A DNA stretch of 64,000 nucleotides from Terrimonas sp. (GTDB taxonomy: Bacteria > Bacteroidota > Bacteroidia > Chitinophagales > Chitinophagaceae). Made by a program: the position numbers and the translations under genes. This document shows, in pieces, positions 35,352 through 45,843 of the stretch. The stretch is from assembly GCF_003075435.1 (NCBI RefSeq), contig NZ_QCZJ01000003.1, positions 186,001 through 250,000 of the forward strand, in the 5' to 3' direction. Position 1 is the first letter of the stretch; each line of letters begins with the position of its first letter. Under the pieces are notes generated by a model that saw nothing but the letters and a program-made list of their open reading frames with translations, was not told where the DNA came from and ran no database searches.

Positions 35352-38300
35352 TTGACTTTGTCGTCTCTGAATATTTTTCGTGCAACGTTGTGCATGGTAG
35401 TAGTATTTTTATACTGCTCTACCGTGCAGGCAGGATTATTGCGAACATATAACCACTTTCAGCAGCGCGACACCACTCTACCGGCCTCAGGAGACAGCAC
35501 CCAACAGCAGGATACCTTAAAATACCCTATCGCAGACAGGCGTACAGATAAATTTACTGCTGAAAACCGGAATATTTTCGATCTTAAGGATCCTTCCAAC
35601 ATCCAGGATTCTATCATATATGACCCTAAAACAAAGCAATACTACATTATTGAAAAAATAGGTAATAAGTATTACCGGAAACCTACTTCCCTTACATTTG
35701 AAGAGTTTAACAGGATACAGGCAAAAAAACAGGAAGATGAATATTTCAGGCAGCGTGCCAATACCATAAGCCTGATGAACCAAAGCTTATTAAAGCCGAA
35801 ACTTACTGCTACAGACGATTTGTTTAACAGGCTTTTTGGTACAGGTAAAGTAGATATACGACCTCAGGGTAATGTGGCCATTACCGCAGGGTACCAGGGG
35901 CAGAATGTAAAAAACCCAACGCTTCCTGAAAGAGCGAGAAAAAACGGCGGCTTTGATTTTGATATGGCTGCCAATCTTAATGTAATTGCAAACATTGGAG
36001 ATAAAGTAAAGCTGCCAATATCTTATAACACGCAATCCACTTTCGATTTTCAAAATCAATTAAAGCTTGAGTATACCGGTAAACCGGATGATATTATCAA
36101 AAAAATTGAACTGGGTAATACCAGCTTTGCTTCAAAAGGAACACTAATTCCCGGGGCGCAGTCTCTTTTTGGTATCAAAACCCAACTGCAGTTTGGCAAG
36201 CTTTGGGTGACGGGCGTTTTTGCAACCCAAAAATCACAACGGCAATCACGCTCCCTGCAGGGTGGTGCTTCCACATCGCAGGTTTCAGTAAGGGCAAATG
36301 ATTATGATGAGAACCGCAACTTCCTGCTGGCTCAGTATTTCAATAAAACATACAATGAGTCAATGAAAAATATCCCGGTGGTATCATCCCGGGTGCAGAT
36401 TATGCGTATGGAAGTGTGGGTTACCAACAGAACCGGAACCGGAATAACAACCGATACAAGAGATATTGTTGGCTTAATGGATATGGGCGAACCTGTGCCT
36501 TATGGGGCCTGGGGCGGAACGGGTAATGAACGCGATCTTCCGCGCAACGATGCTAACTCCCTGTACCGCCAGATCATTTCCAATTCATCAAACAGAAGCC
36601 CGTCACTGGTTGTTGGAAACCTTACCGGTATGGGTTTGAGGCAGGTGCAGGACTTTGAAAAAACCTTTGCCCACAAGCTCGATTCCACACAATATTCTTA
36701 TAACCCGCAATTAGGATATCTTTCCTTAAATGCCGCGCTGCAGGCTAATGAAGTATTGGGTGTGGCATTTCAATACACTTATAATGGAAGAGTTTACCAG
36801 GTGGGGGAATTTTCGCAGGATGTCCCTGTTGATTCATCTTCAGGCGTACAAAAAGTATTATTTCTTAAGCTGTTAAAAGCTACATCAGCCCGAACTCAAT
36901 TGCCTATATGGGATTTGATGATGAAAAATATTTATACCCTTAAAAGCGATAACGGAGACTATCTTTCAGGGCTTGAGCGTACTGATTTTCAATTAAATGT
37001 GATGTATGATGAACCCGGCGGCGGGCAAAAAAGATATCTCCCCGAAGGAGACCAGGCTGGTGTGCCCTTGCTTACGCTGCTTAACCTTGACAGGCTGAAT
37101 AACCAAAACGATCCCCAGCCTGATGGTGTTTTTGATTTTGTGGAAGGTTATACAGTGAAGTCTGATAAGGCACAGATTATTTTCCCGGTGCTGGAACCTT
37201 TTGGGCGGGACCTTGCTTTTGCATTTACAGATCCTGCGTTGCAGCAAAAGTATCTTTATCTGCAACTGTACGATACTATTAAAGCCATAGCGCAAACTTA
37301 TGCAAACCTCGACCGCTTTGTAATGCGCGGAACCGCTAAAGCTTCTGCAACAGGACAGGCTGAAATTTCTTTGAATGCCGTAAACGTGCCCCAGGGTTCT
37401 GTAACGGTTACAGCCGGAGGCCGTACTTTAACAGAAGGCGTTGACTATGATATTAACTACATATCCGGTACGGTTCGCATCATCAACCAGGCTATACTTA
37501 CCTCCGGCATTCCTGTAAATGTTCAGTTTGAAAACCAGGCTACTTTCGGAATGCAGCAGCGAAACTATATGGGTCTTCGCCTTGATTATTTAGCCAATAA
37601 GCATTTGACGCTTGGTGCAACTGCGGTAAGATTAAGTGAACGGCCTTATTTTACCAAAATGGGCTACGGTGAAGATCCTATCAGGAATACCATGCTTGGC
37701 GTGGATTTTAGCTACCAGAATGAAGTGCCCCGGTTAAACAGGTGGCTTGATCATTTGCCATTTTATACGCCTAACGGCACATCAACCATAACGGCTTTTG
37801 GTGAGGGTGCAAAAATGATCCCTGGTCATGCGCCCCAGATTGGTAAAGGCAGTGCAGGGTTAATTTATGTTGATGACTTTGAAGGAACTAGAGCTAATAT
37901 TGATTTGAGATTTCCCTTAATCAGTTGGGCGCTCGCAAGCACACCCTCGGGAGCAACAGATAAAAATGGCAATGTGCTTTTCCCTGAAGCAACACAATAC
38001 AATAATCTTGACTATGGAAAGAACAGGGCAAAATTAGCATGGTATAACATTGAACCAATTTTGCAGGAAAGCAGAAATTCCAGCAATCCTTTACAGGGAA
38101 AAACAGAAGAACTATCTGACCCCCGTGTTCGCGCCGTATCTCAATCTGAAATATTTCCCTTGCGCACATCAGAGTATGGACTGAACCAGCTGGTGACATT
38201 TGATCTTGCTTATTACCCTAAAGAACGCGGACCGTATAACTATGATGCTACAGGAATAGATGCAAACGGCAGGCTCATTAATCCTGCAAAACGCTGGGGT

Positions 38301-41300
38301 GGAATGATGCGTTCAATAGATCAAACGGATTTTGAAACAAACAATGTTGAATTCATAGAGTTCTGGGTGCTTGATCCCTTCATAAAAAATACTAACGCGG
38401 CAGGTGGACAATTGTATTTTAACCTCGGTAATGTGTCGGAAGATATATTGAAAGATGGTAAACGTGGTTATGAAAATGGGTTGCCTACACCAAAAATTCC
38501 TGCTCAAACGGATAATTCTGTTTGGGGCACTGTGCCGGTAAATCCCATACAGGTAACGCAGGCTTTCAGTAATGATCCTGACGACAGACCATACCAGGAC
38601 GTTGGGTTTGACGGATTGAGAGATGATGATGAAAAAACCAGGTATTCGCAATATTTACAAAATCTCCAGGCTCAGGTAGGAGGCGGCTCACCGGCTTACC
38701 AGGCTGCATCAGCGGATCCGTCTTCAGATAATTTCCGTTACTATCGTGATGCAACTTACGACCAGGCAGGAACAGGTATATTGGGCCGTTATAAGCATTT
38801 TAATAGTCCGCAGGGCAATTCGCCGGTGTCTACAGAATCAAGCCTGTCAACTTCTGCTACCATGTATCCTGATGCGGAAGATTTAAATAAGGATAATACG
38901 CTTAATGAGAATGAAGAATATTTCCAGTACCGTGTAGAAATAAAACCCAAGGATGATCCGCTGATGCAGATAGGTACAAATTTTATTGTTGACAGAAAAG
39001 AAACCACGGTAAAATTAACCAACGGGCAAACAGAAAACCAGGTTTGGTACCAGTTCCGTATCCCGATAAATAACTATGATAAAAAAATTGGGAACATACC
39101 GGATTTTAAATCCATTCAGTTCATACGTATGTTCCTCACGGGTTTTGAAGATTCAACAGTATTGCGTTTTGCAAAGCTCGATCTTGTAAGAAACCAATGG
39201 AGAAAATTCGGATATGAGCTTGATACCACCGGTGTATATAAAGCAATCAGCACAAACGATCCTGTTAGCTTTAATGTAGGAGCTGTTAATATTGAAGAAA
39301 ACGAACGCAGGCAGCCCATACCTTACCGCATGCCTCCGGGCATAGAAAGGGTTCAGTCTTTAAGTAATGGCGGTATTAATATTCTGCAGAATGAGCAATC
39401 AATGAATATGCAGATATGCAACCTGCCGAATGGCGAAAGCAGGAGCGTTTTCAAAACAATGAATCTTGACATAAGGCAGTATCGCAAACTGATGATGTTT
39501 ATTCATGCAGAAAGTGTAAGTGGGCAACCCGCTCTTTCTGATGGTAGAATTAACGCGGTAATAAGAATAGGTAATGATTTCATTAATAACTTTTATGAAA
39601 TAAAAATTCCTTTAAAAATAACTGCTGCCGGTGCTACAGTAGATACGGAGATATGGCCGGAAGAAAATAATCTTGATTTTAGCCTTACCGTTTTGGAAAC
39701 GCTGAAAGCAGAAAGAAATACGCAGCTGTTTAACCCCAATGATATTTACAGAAAAGTAGTAGATGGAAGAACATACGCTGTAATAGGCAGCCCCAACTTT
39801 GGTGAAGTAAAAGGCATATTGGTTGGTATAGAAAATCCCGGCGATGGCACCGGCACTCCTGTATGTACAGAAGTGTGGATAAACGAACTGCGCTTGTCCG
39901 AGATTGATGAACATGGAGGTTATGCGGCTTTGGGCAGGATTGATATTGCGCTTGCCGACCTGGGCACGCTTACCTTTTCGGGTAATATGCATACCGCCGG
40001 TTTTGGTACATTGGAGCAGCGGGTAAATGAAAGGGCGCGTGACAATTTTGTTCAGTTTGATGCCGCTGCCAATATGCAACTGGGTAAACTGTTGCCGCGC
40101 GGCACAGGTATAGAAATACCATTCTATGCTGGTGTTTCACAAACAATCAGCACGCCGGAATACGACCCTTATGATAAGGATATTAAACTTAAAGATAAAC
40201 TCAGTGCAGCAGATAGTGATCAGCGCGATTCGATCCGCAATGCGGCCATTGATATCACAACCATAAAAACAATTACATTTACCAACGTCCGAAAAGTATT
40301 ACCGGAAGGAAAAAAACAAAGGCTCTGGAGTATATCTAATCTTGATTTCAGTTATTCATATACATCGGTAAAATCGCACAGTCCTACCATAGAGAATAAC
40401 GAAATAAAAAAATACAAAGGTGGTGTTGGGTATAATTATACCGGGCAGCCAAAATGGATTGAACCATTTAAGAAAATAATAAAGGGTAAATCTCCGTGGT
40501 TTGATGCGATAAGAGATTTCAATATTAATTTAACACCGTCACTTATCAATATACGCTGGGATTTAAACCGGCAGTTTGGTGCATTGCGCCCCCGGGAAGT
40601 ATATGTGCCCGGCACACTGCCAAGCCCGTATAAAATTCCCGAAACATACGACAAGTATTTTACGTTTGACAGGCATTATAATTATCGCTGGGATATTACA
40701 CGCTCGCTTAATTTTGATTACGAAGCATTGAATAATGCAAGAATTGATGAGCCTGCCGGAAGAATAGATACCAAGATCAAGAAAGATACACTTTGGAAAA
40801 ATCTTTTTAAAGGAGGAAGAAATGTATTGTTTAACCAAAGAGCCGATTTTACATATAACCTGCCTACTAATAAAATACCGGCAACAGACTGGATCAACGC
40901 AAACGTTTCTTACAAAACAACATATAGCTGGATTGGTGCTTCACGACTCGCTATTAATTTAGGTAATACTATTCAAAACAGTAATGCAAAAGCCGCCACC
41001 GTTGACTTTGATTTTACCAGGCTCTATAGTAAATTCAGGATATTACGTGCTTTGGAGCAGCAATCCGGCGGTAATACTAACAAGCCGCCCCAGGTACCGG
41101 CTAAGCAGAATGCAAAATCCGATACCTCAAAAGTAAAGCAGAAACGCGATCCCAACGACCTGCCTGAGCTGAATGCTTTTGTAAAAGCGTTTGGAAAAAT
41201 TATTACTTCTGTAAAAAGAGCAAACTTTACTTATAGTGAAGGATCTTCCACATTTATACCAGGCTATACCGATAGTACAAAAGTATTGGGGCAAAACTGG

Positions 41301-42626
41301 CGCAGCGGAGCGCCGGGCATTGGGTTTATGCTTGGGCAGCAACCGGATTTTGCATGGCTCGACAGGGCGGCAAAAAGAGGGTTAATATCGAACGACAGCC
41401 TGCAAAGCAGCCTCATCAATCAAACCTATAGCCAGCAATACACGCTGAACGCGCAGTTGGAGCCTGTAAGAGATTTGCGTATTGACTTGAATATGACAAA
41501 AACATTCAGCAGAACCTATAGTGAGTTGTTTAAGGATACTGCTAATAACGGTCAGTTCGAACATCTGAATCCTTATGCGGGAGGCGGTTTCAGCATCAGT
41601 TATATTGCTTTTCAAACCATGTTCAAAAAAGTTGACCCTAATGTAGCGAGCGCAACGTTCCAGAAATTCCAGGCTAACAGGGCTATTTTATCTGAAAGAT
41701 TAGGTAAGGAAAACCCTTACAGCCAGGTAAAAGGCACAGACGGATATTATCTTGGCTATAGTCGTTATGCGCAGGATGTATTGATACCTTCTTTTGTTGC
41801 AGCATATACCAATAAAGATCCTAACAGCATAGCATTGCTAAAGACAAAGGGGCAGAATGTAAGGTCAAACCCTTTCTCGGGTTACCTGCCTAAACCAAAC
41901 TGGAGCCTGGAATACAACGGGCTTTCAAGAGTGAAACCTCTGGATAAAATATTTACCAATCTTGTAATAAGGCATAAGTACAACAGTACGCTCAGCATGA
42001 ATGCCTTTAATTCAAATCTCTTGTTCCAGGACAGGTGGGATCTCGGTTTCCCTTCATTCGTTGATACGGTTTCAAATAATTTCATTCCCTATTTTCTTGT
42101 TCCTAATATTACTATTGAAGAACAGTTCGCACCGCTTACAGGTATTGATGCAACATTCACTAATCAACTTACATTAGGATTTGAATTTAATAAAAGAAGA
42201 ACTTTAAGTTTAAGCCTTATAGATTACCAGTTAACAGAGATGCATTCTACTGAAATCCGGTTTAACGGTTCGTGGCGCATACGCGGATTTTCATTGCCGT
42301 TTAATATAGACCTGTTTGGATTTTTGAAAGGAGGAAGGGGTTCTGATTCTACAGGTAAACGTTCTGAGAGTGATGTGAAGATCGGTTTAACTTTTGGTAT
42401 ACAGGATAATATTACTTCCAACAGCAGGCTCGACCAGGCAAATTCCTTTGCAACAAGCGGAGAGAAAGTAATTTCTATTAATCCTACTATTGATTATGTA
42501 TTGAGCAACCGCGTACAACTTAAATTTTATTTTGATCAGCAAAGAAGAATACCCTATATATCTTCTTCAGCACCAATGACAAATACACGGGCGGGTGTCA
42601 CGGTAAATATATCGCTTGCTCCTTAA
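35352..42626 (+). CDS. sprA: T9SS outer-membrane translocon SprA (gliding motility protein)
   Basis: The 2424-residue protein matches the size of SprA (about 2400 residues), the very large outer-membrane beta-barrel that forms the type IX secretion export channel. It has an N-terminal signal-like segment (residues 8-27, ending TVQAG), soluble N-terminal modules, repeated long beta-strand regions and C-terminal barrel strands ending GVTVNISLAP. The frame has no ATG that keeps the signal peptide, so the start is probably TTG at 35352 or 35358, with AAGGG at 35343-35347; ATG at codon 15 is less likely. It follows ruvA by 33 bases. It should export the cargo proteins encoded at 17627 and 26051. 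Confidence 0.95.
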   Translation: MTLSSLNIFRATLCMVVVFLYCSTVQAGLLRTYNHFQQRDTTLPASGDSTQQQDTLKYPIADRRTDKFTAENRNIFDLKDPSNIQDSIIYDPKTKQYYIIEKIGNKYYRKPTSLTFEEFNRIQAKKQEDEYFRQRANTISLMNQSLLKPKLTATDDLFNRLFGTGKVDIRPQGNVAITAGYQGQNVKNPTLPERARKNGGFDFDMAANLNVIANIGDKVKLPISYNTQSTFDFQNQLKLEYTGKPDDIIKKIELGNTSFASKGTLIPGAQSLFGIKTQLQFGKLWVTGVFATQKSQRQSRSLQGGASTSQVSVRANDYDENRNFLLAQYFNKTYNESMKNIPVVSSRVQIMRMEVWVTNRTGTGITTDTRDIVGLMDMGEPVPYGAWGGTGNERDLPRNDANSLYRQIISNSSNRSPSLVVGNLTGMGLRQVQDFEKTFAHKLDSTQYSYNPQLGYLSLNAALQANEVLGVAFQYTYNGRVYQVGEFSQDVPVDSSSGVQKVLFLKLLKATSARTQLPIWDLMMKNIYTLKSDNGDYLSGLERTDFQLNVMYDEPGGGQKRYLPEGDQAGVPLLTLLNLDRLNNQNDPQPDGVFDFVEGYTVKSDKAQIIFPVLEPFGRDLAFAFTDPALQQKYLYLQLYDTIKAIAQTYANLDRFVMRGTAKASATGQAEISLNAVNVPQGSVTVTAGGRTLTEGVDYDINYISGTVRIINQAILTSGIPVNVQFENQATFGMQQRNYMGLRLDYLANKHLTLGATAVRLSERPYFTKMGYGEDPIRNTMLGVDFSYQNEVPRLNRWLDHLPFYTPNGTSTITAFGEGAKMIPGHAPQIGKGSAGLIYVDDFEGTRANIDLRFPLISWALASTPSGATDKNGNVLFPEATQYNNLDYGKNRAKLAWYNIEPILQESRNSSNPLQGKTEELSDPRVRAVSQSEIFPLRTSEYGLNQLVTFDLAYYPKERGPYNYDATGIDANGRLINPAKRWGGMMRSIDQTDFETNNVEFIEFWVLDPFIKNTNAAGGQLYFNLGNVSEDILKDGKRGYENGLPTPKIPAQTDNSVWGTVPVNPIQVTQAFSNDPDDRPYQDVGFDGLRDDDEKTRYSQYLQNLQAQVGGGSPAYQAASADPSSDNFRYYRDATYDQAGTGILGRYKHFNSPQGNSPVSTESSLSTSATMYPDAEDLNKDNTLNENEEYFQYRVEIKPKDDPLMQIGTNFIVDRKETTVKLTNGQTENQVWYQFRIPINNYDKKIGNIPDFKSIQFIRMFLTGFEDSTVLRFAKLDLVRNQWRKFGYELDTTGVYKAISTNDPVSFNVGAVNIEENERRQPIPYRMPPGIERVQSLSNGGINILQNEQSMNMQICNLPNGESRSVFKTMNLDIRQYRKLMMFIHAESVSGQPALSDGRINAVIRIGNDFINNFYEIKIPLKITAAGATVDTEIWPEENNLDFSLTVLETLKAERNTQLFNPNDIYRKVVDGRTYAVIGSPNFGEVKGILVGIENPGDGTGTPVCTEVWINELRLSEIDEHGGYAALGRIDIALADLGTLTFSGNMHTAGFGTLEQRVNERARDNFVQFDAAANMQLGKLLPRGTGIEIPFYAGVSQTISTPEYDPYDKDIKLKDKLSAADSDQRDSIRNAAIDITTIKTITFTNVRKVLPEGKKQRLWSISNLDFSYSYTSVKSHSPTIENNEIKKYKGGVGYNYTGQPKWIEPFKKIIKGKSPWFDAIRDFNINLTPSLINIRWDLNRQFGALRPREVYVPGTLPSPYKIPETYDKYFTFDRHYNYRWDITRSLNFDYEALNNARIDEPAGRIDTKIKKDTLWKNLFKGGRNVLFNQRADFTYNLPTNKIPATDWINANVSYKTTYSWIGASRLAINLGNTIQNSNAKAATVDFDFTRLYSKFRILRALEQQSGGNTNKPPQVPAKQNAKSDTSKVKQKRDPNDLPELNAFVKAFGKIITSVKRANFTYSEGSSTFIPGYTDSTKVLGQNWRSGAPGIGFMLGQQPDFAWLDRAAKRGLISNDSLQSSLINQTYSQQYTLNAQLEPVRDLRIDLNMTKTFSRTYSELFKDTANNGQFEHLNPYAGGGFSISYIAFQTMFKKVDPNVASATFQKFQANRAILSERLGKENPYSQVKGTDGYYLGYSRYAQDVLIPSFVAAYTNKDPNSIALLKTKGQNVRSNPFSGYLPKPNWSLEYNGLSRVKPLDKIFTNLVIRHKYNSTLSMNAFNSNLLFQDRWDLGFPSFVDTVSNNFIPYFLVPNITIEEQFAPLTGIDATFTNQLTLGFEFNKRRTLSLSLIDYQLTEMHSTEIRFNGSWRIRGFSLPFNIDLFGFLKGGRGSDSTGKRSESDVKIGLTFGIQDNITSNSRLDQANSFATSGEKVISINPTIDYVLSNRVQLKFYFDQQRRIPYISSSAPMTNTRAGVTVNISLAP

Positions 42627-42640
42627 AAATCTGGTTATTT

Positions 42641-42733
42641 CACAAAGGCACACAAAGAAGTCACAAAGTAACACAGTACTTTTTATTATTCTTCGTGCAG
42701 CTTTGTGACTTCTTTGTGTCTCTCTGTGTAAAT
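42641..42733. repeat. Long palindrome downstream of sprA
   Basis: CACAAAGAAGTCACAAAG (42651-42668) and CTTTGTGACTTCTTTGTG (42701-42718) form a perfect 18-bp inverted repeat; imperfect pairing continues outward (CACAAAGGCA against TCTCTCTGTG). It starts 14 bases after the sprA stop and could act as a transcription end or be a small palindromic insertion. Confidence 0.8.
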
Positions 42734-42831
42734 AAATCCCGTCCTGCTACGCAGATGATATATATCCGAAAATTCGTGCTACCTGTCCTGCAAGGCACGA
42801 GCCCTGGCGCTTTTTGTTGTATTTTCAATGT

Positions 42832-43521
42832 ATGAAAACCATACTCATTACAGGCGCGAATGGCAACCTTGGTGCAGTTACTGTTCGCCGATTTTTAGAT
42901 GCAGGTTATAAAGTGATTGCAGTAGCCCGTTCCGGAAGTGAGCTCGGCTTTGCAAGAGATTATAAGCACTTTGAGCTGCACCAGGTTGATCTTGCAGATG
43001 AAAGTGCGGCTTCATTATTTATAACAGAAGCCATCAGTTTGTATGGCACTATTCATGGCGCATTGTTTCTTGCTGGAGGCTTTGCTATGGGTGATGTAAG
43101 CAAAACGCCGGGAGCAGACATAAAGAAAATGATCTCTTTAAATTTTGACACAACCTTTTATCTTTCTAAGATATTGTTTCAGCACATGCTGCAAAACAAT
43201 TATGGCAGGCTTATATTTATTGGTGCAAGAGCACCGCTAAAAGCTGAACAGGGTAAAAGTGCTGTAGCTTATACTTTATCCAAATCATTATTATTTACTT
43301 ACGCGGAAATATTAAATGCAGAAGCAAAAGGTAAAAATGTAACAGCATCTGTAGTTGTGCCAGGCACTATAGATACCAAGCCCAACCGGGATTCGATGCC
43401 TGATGCTGACCACAGCAAATGGGTAAGCCCTGAGGCAATTGCCGATGTAATGGAGTTTATTTGCAGTGATAAATCATTGCCGTTGAGAGAAGGGGTTTAT
43501 AAGGTGTATGGGGAAGGATGA
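42832..43521 (+). CDS. Short-chain dehydrogenase/reductase
   Basis: The 229-residue cytoplasmic oxidoreductase has the Rossmann start TILITGANGNLGAVTVRRF, with glycine motif TGANGNLG, the NAG-equivalent FLAGGF, and the catalytic pair in VAYTLSKSL (Tyr-x-x-x-Lys). A C-terminal lid segment ends in EGVYKVYGEG. Substrate unknown. The open frame extends 18 bases upstream to TTG; ATG 42832 is used because the fold starts there. It stands alone between two palindromes. Confidence 0.9.
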   Translation: MKTILITGANGNLGAVTVRRFLDAGYKVIAVARSGSELGFARDYKHFELHQVDLADESAASLFITEAISLYGTIHGALFLAGGFAMGDVSKTPGADIKKMISLNFDTTFYLSKILFQHMLQNNYGRLIFIGARAPLKAEQGKSAVAYTLSKSLLFTYAEILNAEAKGKNVTASVVVPGTIDTKPNRDSMPDADHSKWVSPEAIADVMEFICSDKSLPLREGVYKVYGEG

Positions 43522-43614
43522 GATGTGAGAAGATAAGCGTGAAAGAAGCACAGGTGAAGTTCTGTTAACCTGGCAGATAAATCTTTTGCTTCACGGTTAT
43601 CTTCAACATCTCAC
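43518..43614. repeat. Imperfect inverted repeat between convergent SDR and metG genes
   Basis: ATGAGATGTGAGAAGATAAG onward (43518-43550) faces TGCTTCACGGTTATCTTC plus AACATCTCAC (43588-43614) with about 25 of 28 pairs. It begins at the SDR stop codon and could serve as a two-way transcription end for the convergent genes. Confidence 0.6.
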
Positions 43615-43641
43615 AAAGGTATTATAGTGATTAAAGCATTG

Positions 43642-45744
43642 TCAACTCACTCCTGCGCCCGGTTCAATTGTGTTTTCCGGATTTACAAAATGCAGATTGC
43701 CTTCTTTATCCTCCGCCATCAATATCATACCATTACTTTCAATGCCGCGCATTTTGCGCGGAGCGAGATTTGCTACCACTACCACTTGCTTACCAACAAT
43801 TGCTTCTGGTATAAAATGCATGGCAATACCTGATACTATTGTTCTTTTTTCAAAGCCAAGATCAACTTCCAGCTTTAACAGCTTATCCGCTTTCTCTACT
43901 TTTTCAGCAGCGGTAATGGTTCCTACCTTTAAATCAAGTTTTGCGAAATCATCATAAACGATTTCAGGTTTTTGTACTGGCTTGTCTTCCACTGGTTTTA
44001 CTTTTTCTTCTGTTACTGGTTGTGCTGAAGGGTTTACAGCATTTGCTCTAAGCTTTTCTACCTGGGCAGCAATTTCTGTATCCTCAATTTTTCTGAATAA
44101 CAATTCAGGAGCACGCAGGGTATAGCCTACGCTTAACAGCTTCAGGCTTCCGGCATTTTCCCAATCCAGCATTTTATCAACCACTTTTAGCATATGCAGC
44201 ATTTTTTGTGCAGTAGCCGGTAAAAAAGGATTAATAAATATGGCAAGGTTAGCCGTAAGCTGTAAGCTAAGGTGTAAGCAATTATCTATTTCTTTTTGTG
44301 CAAGTTCAGCAGATGCCCCGCCTTCAGATAATTTTTTCGCTTTAATCCACGGCTCTTTATCCTGCATATATTTATTGCCTTTACGGGCAAGATCAATTAC
44401 TTCAAATAAAGCTTCCCTGAATTTATATTCCTCCAGGCACCTGGTGATTTTCTCTTTAGCAATACTAATATCTTCAATAAGCTGGTTGTCGTATATATCA
44501 ACCACATCTTTATGAAGCGGCGGTACTTTTCCGCCACATAATTTATGCATTAATACTAAAGCGCGGTTTACGAAGTTGCCGAATATGGCAACCAGCTCAC
44601 TGTTATTCCTGTCCTGGAAATCTTTCCAGGTAAAATCATTGTCTTTTGTTTCAGGTGCATTAGCACACAATACATAACGGAGCACGTCTTCGCAGCCGGG
44701 GAAATCTTTTATATATTCATGTACCCATACCGCCCAGTTTCTGCTGGTGGAAACTTTCTCACCTTCAATATTTAAAAACTCGTTTGCCGGCACATTATCA
44801 GGCAATACAAAATTGCCATGCGCTTTCAGCATTGCCGGAAATATGATACAGTGAAATACGATATTATCCTTGCCTATAAAATGTACCAGTTTGGTGTCTT
44901 CCCGGCACCAGTAATCATCCCATTTATCTGTAAGTTCTTTTGTTGCGCTGATATAACCAATCGGCGCATCAAACCATACATATAATACTTTGCCTTCCGC
45001 ATCGGGCAATGGTACCTTCACACCCCAGTTGCTGTCGCGTGTCATGGCACGGCTTTGTAAACCGCCATCCAGCCAGCTTTTGCATTGACCATAAACGTTA
45101 TTCTTCCATTCTTTATGGTCTTCGAGCACCCATTGTTTTAACCATGTTTCATAGTTCTGCAAAGGAAAATACCAGTGTTTTGTATTTCTCTTCACAGGCA
45201 CTGCATCGCTCAAGGTACTTTTGGGGTTGATGAGTTGCTCTGGTGACAAAGTGCTTCCGCATTTTTCACACTGATCCCCATAAGCATTTGGGTTGCCGCA
45301 TACCGGGCATGTGCCGGTAATATATCGGTCTGCTAAAAACACTTTAGCCTTTTCATCATAGTACTGCTCAGTTTCTTTTTCCTCAAATAGCCCATCATCG
45401 TATAATTTTTTAAAAAAATCTGCAGAAGTTTTATGGTGAACAGGATTAGAGGTACGTGCGTAAATATCAAAAGAGATGTTCATCCGGGTGAAGCTCTCTT
45501 TAATAATGGCATGATATTTATCAACGATCTGCTGAGGGCTAACACCTTCTTTCATAGCACGGATGGTAATAGGTACTCCATGCTCATCACTTCCACCAAC
45601 AAATTTTATATCTCTTTTTTGGGCACGCTGGTAGCGGACATATATATCTGCGGGTATATAACATCCTGCCAGGTGACCAATATGTACAGGTCCGTTGGCA
45701 TAGGGCAATGCTGCAGTAACCAATATTCTTTTATACGCTTTCAT
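43642..45744 (-). CDS. metG: Methionyl-tRNA synthetase
   Basis: The 700-residue class I enzyme charges tRNA-Met. Seen are the HIGH-type motif [13 protein letters not shown] near the N-terminus, a zinc knuckle [18 protein letters not shown], the KMSKS-type loop as EKVSTSRNW, the anticodon-binding helical domain, and a C-terminal EMAP/tRNA-binding domain ([20 protein letters not shown]) joined by a Pro/Lys-rich linker. Length fits the long dimeric form with fused tRNA-binding domain. Confidence 0.97.
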   Translation of the reverse strand: MKAYKRILVTAALPYANGPVHIGHLAGCYIPADIYVRYQRAQKRDIKFVGGSDEHGVPITIRAMKEGVSPQQIVDKYHAIIKESFTRMNISFDIYARTSNPVHHKTSADFFKKLYDDGLFEEKETEQYYDEKAKVFLADRYITGTCPVCGNPNAYGDQCEKCGSTLSPEQLINPKSTLSDAVPVKRNTKHWYFPLQNYETWLKQWVLEDHKEWKNNVYGQCKSWLDGGLQSRAMTRDSNWGVKVPLPDAEGKVLYVWFDAPIGYISATKELTDKWDDYWCREDTKLVHFIGKDNIVFHCIIFPAMLKAHGNFVLPDNVPANEFLNIEGEKVSTSRNWAVWVHEYIKDFPGCEDVLRYVLCANAPETKDNDFTWKDFQDRNNSELVAIFGNFVNRALVLMHKLCGGKVPPLHKDVVDIYDNQLIEDISIAKEKITRCLEEYKFREALFEVIDLARKGNKYMQDKEPWIKAKKLSEGGASAELAQKEIDNCLHLSLQLTANLAIFINPFLPATAQKMLHMLKVVDKMLDWENAGSLKLLSVGYTLRAPELLFRKIEDTEIAAQVEKLRANAVNPSAQPVTEEKVKPVEDKPVQKPEIVYDDFAKLDLKVGTITAAEKVEKADKLLKLEVDLGFEKRTIVSGIAMHFIPEAIVGKQVVVVANLAPRKMRGIESNGMILMAEDKEGNLHFVNPENTIEPGAGVS

Positions 45745-45761
45745 ATTTTAATAAAGGACTG

Positions 45762-45769
45762 CAAAAGTA
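45762..45769 (-). promoter_or_regulatory. Putative -7 box for metG
   Basis: On the minus strand TACTTTTG matches TAnnTTTG, 18 bases before the metG ATG. Confidence 0.4.
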
Positions 45770-45843
45770 AAGCAATATGATGAATAAGTAAGTTGAGGCT
45801 AACTACTCCTTTTTTGTTGCCACCTGGTTTAAAATCAATCAAA

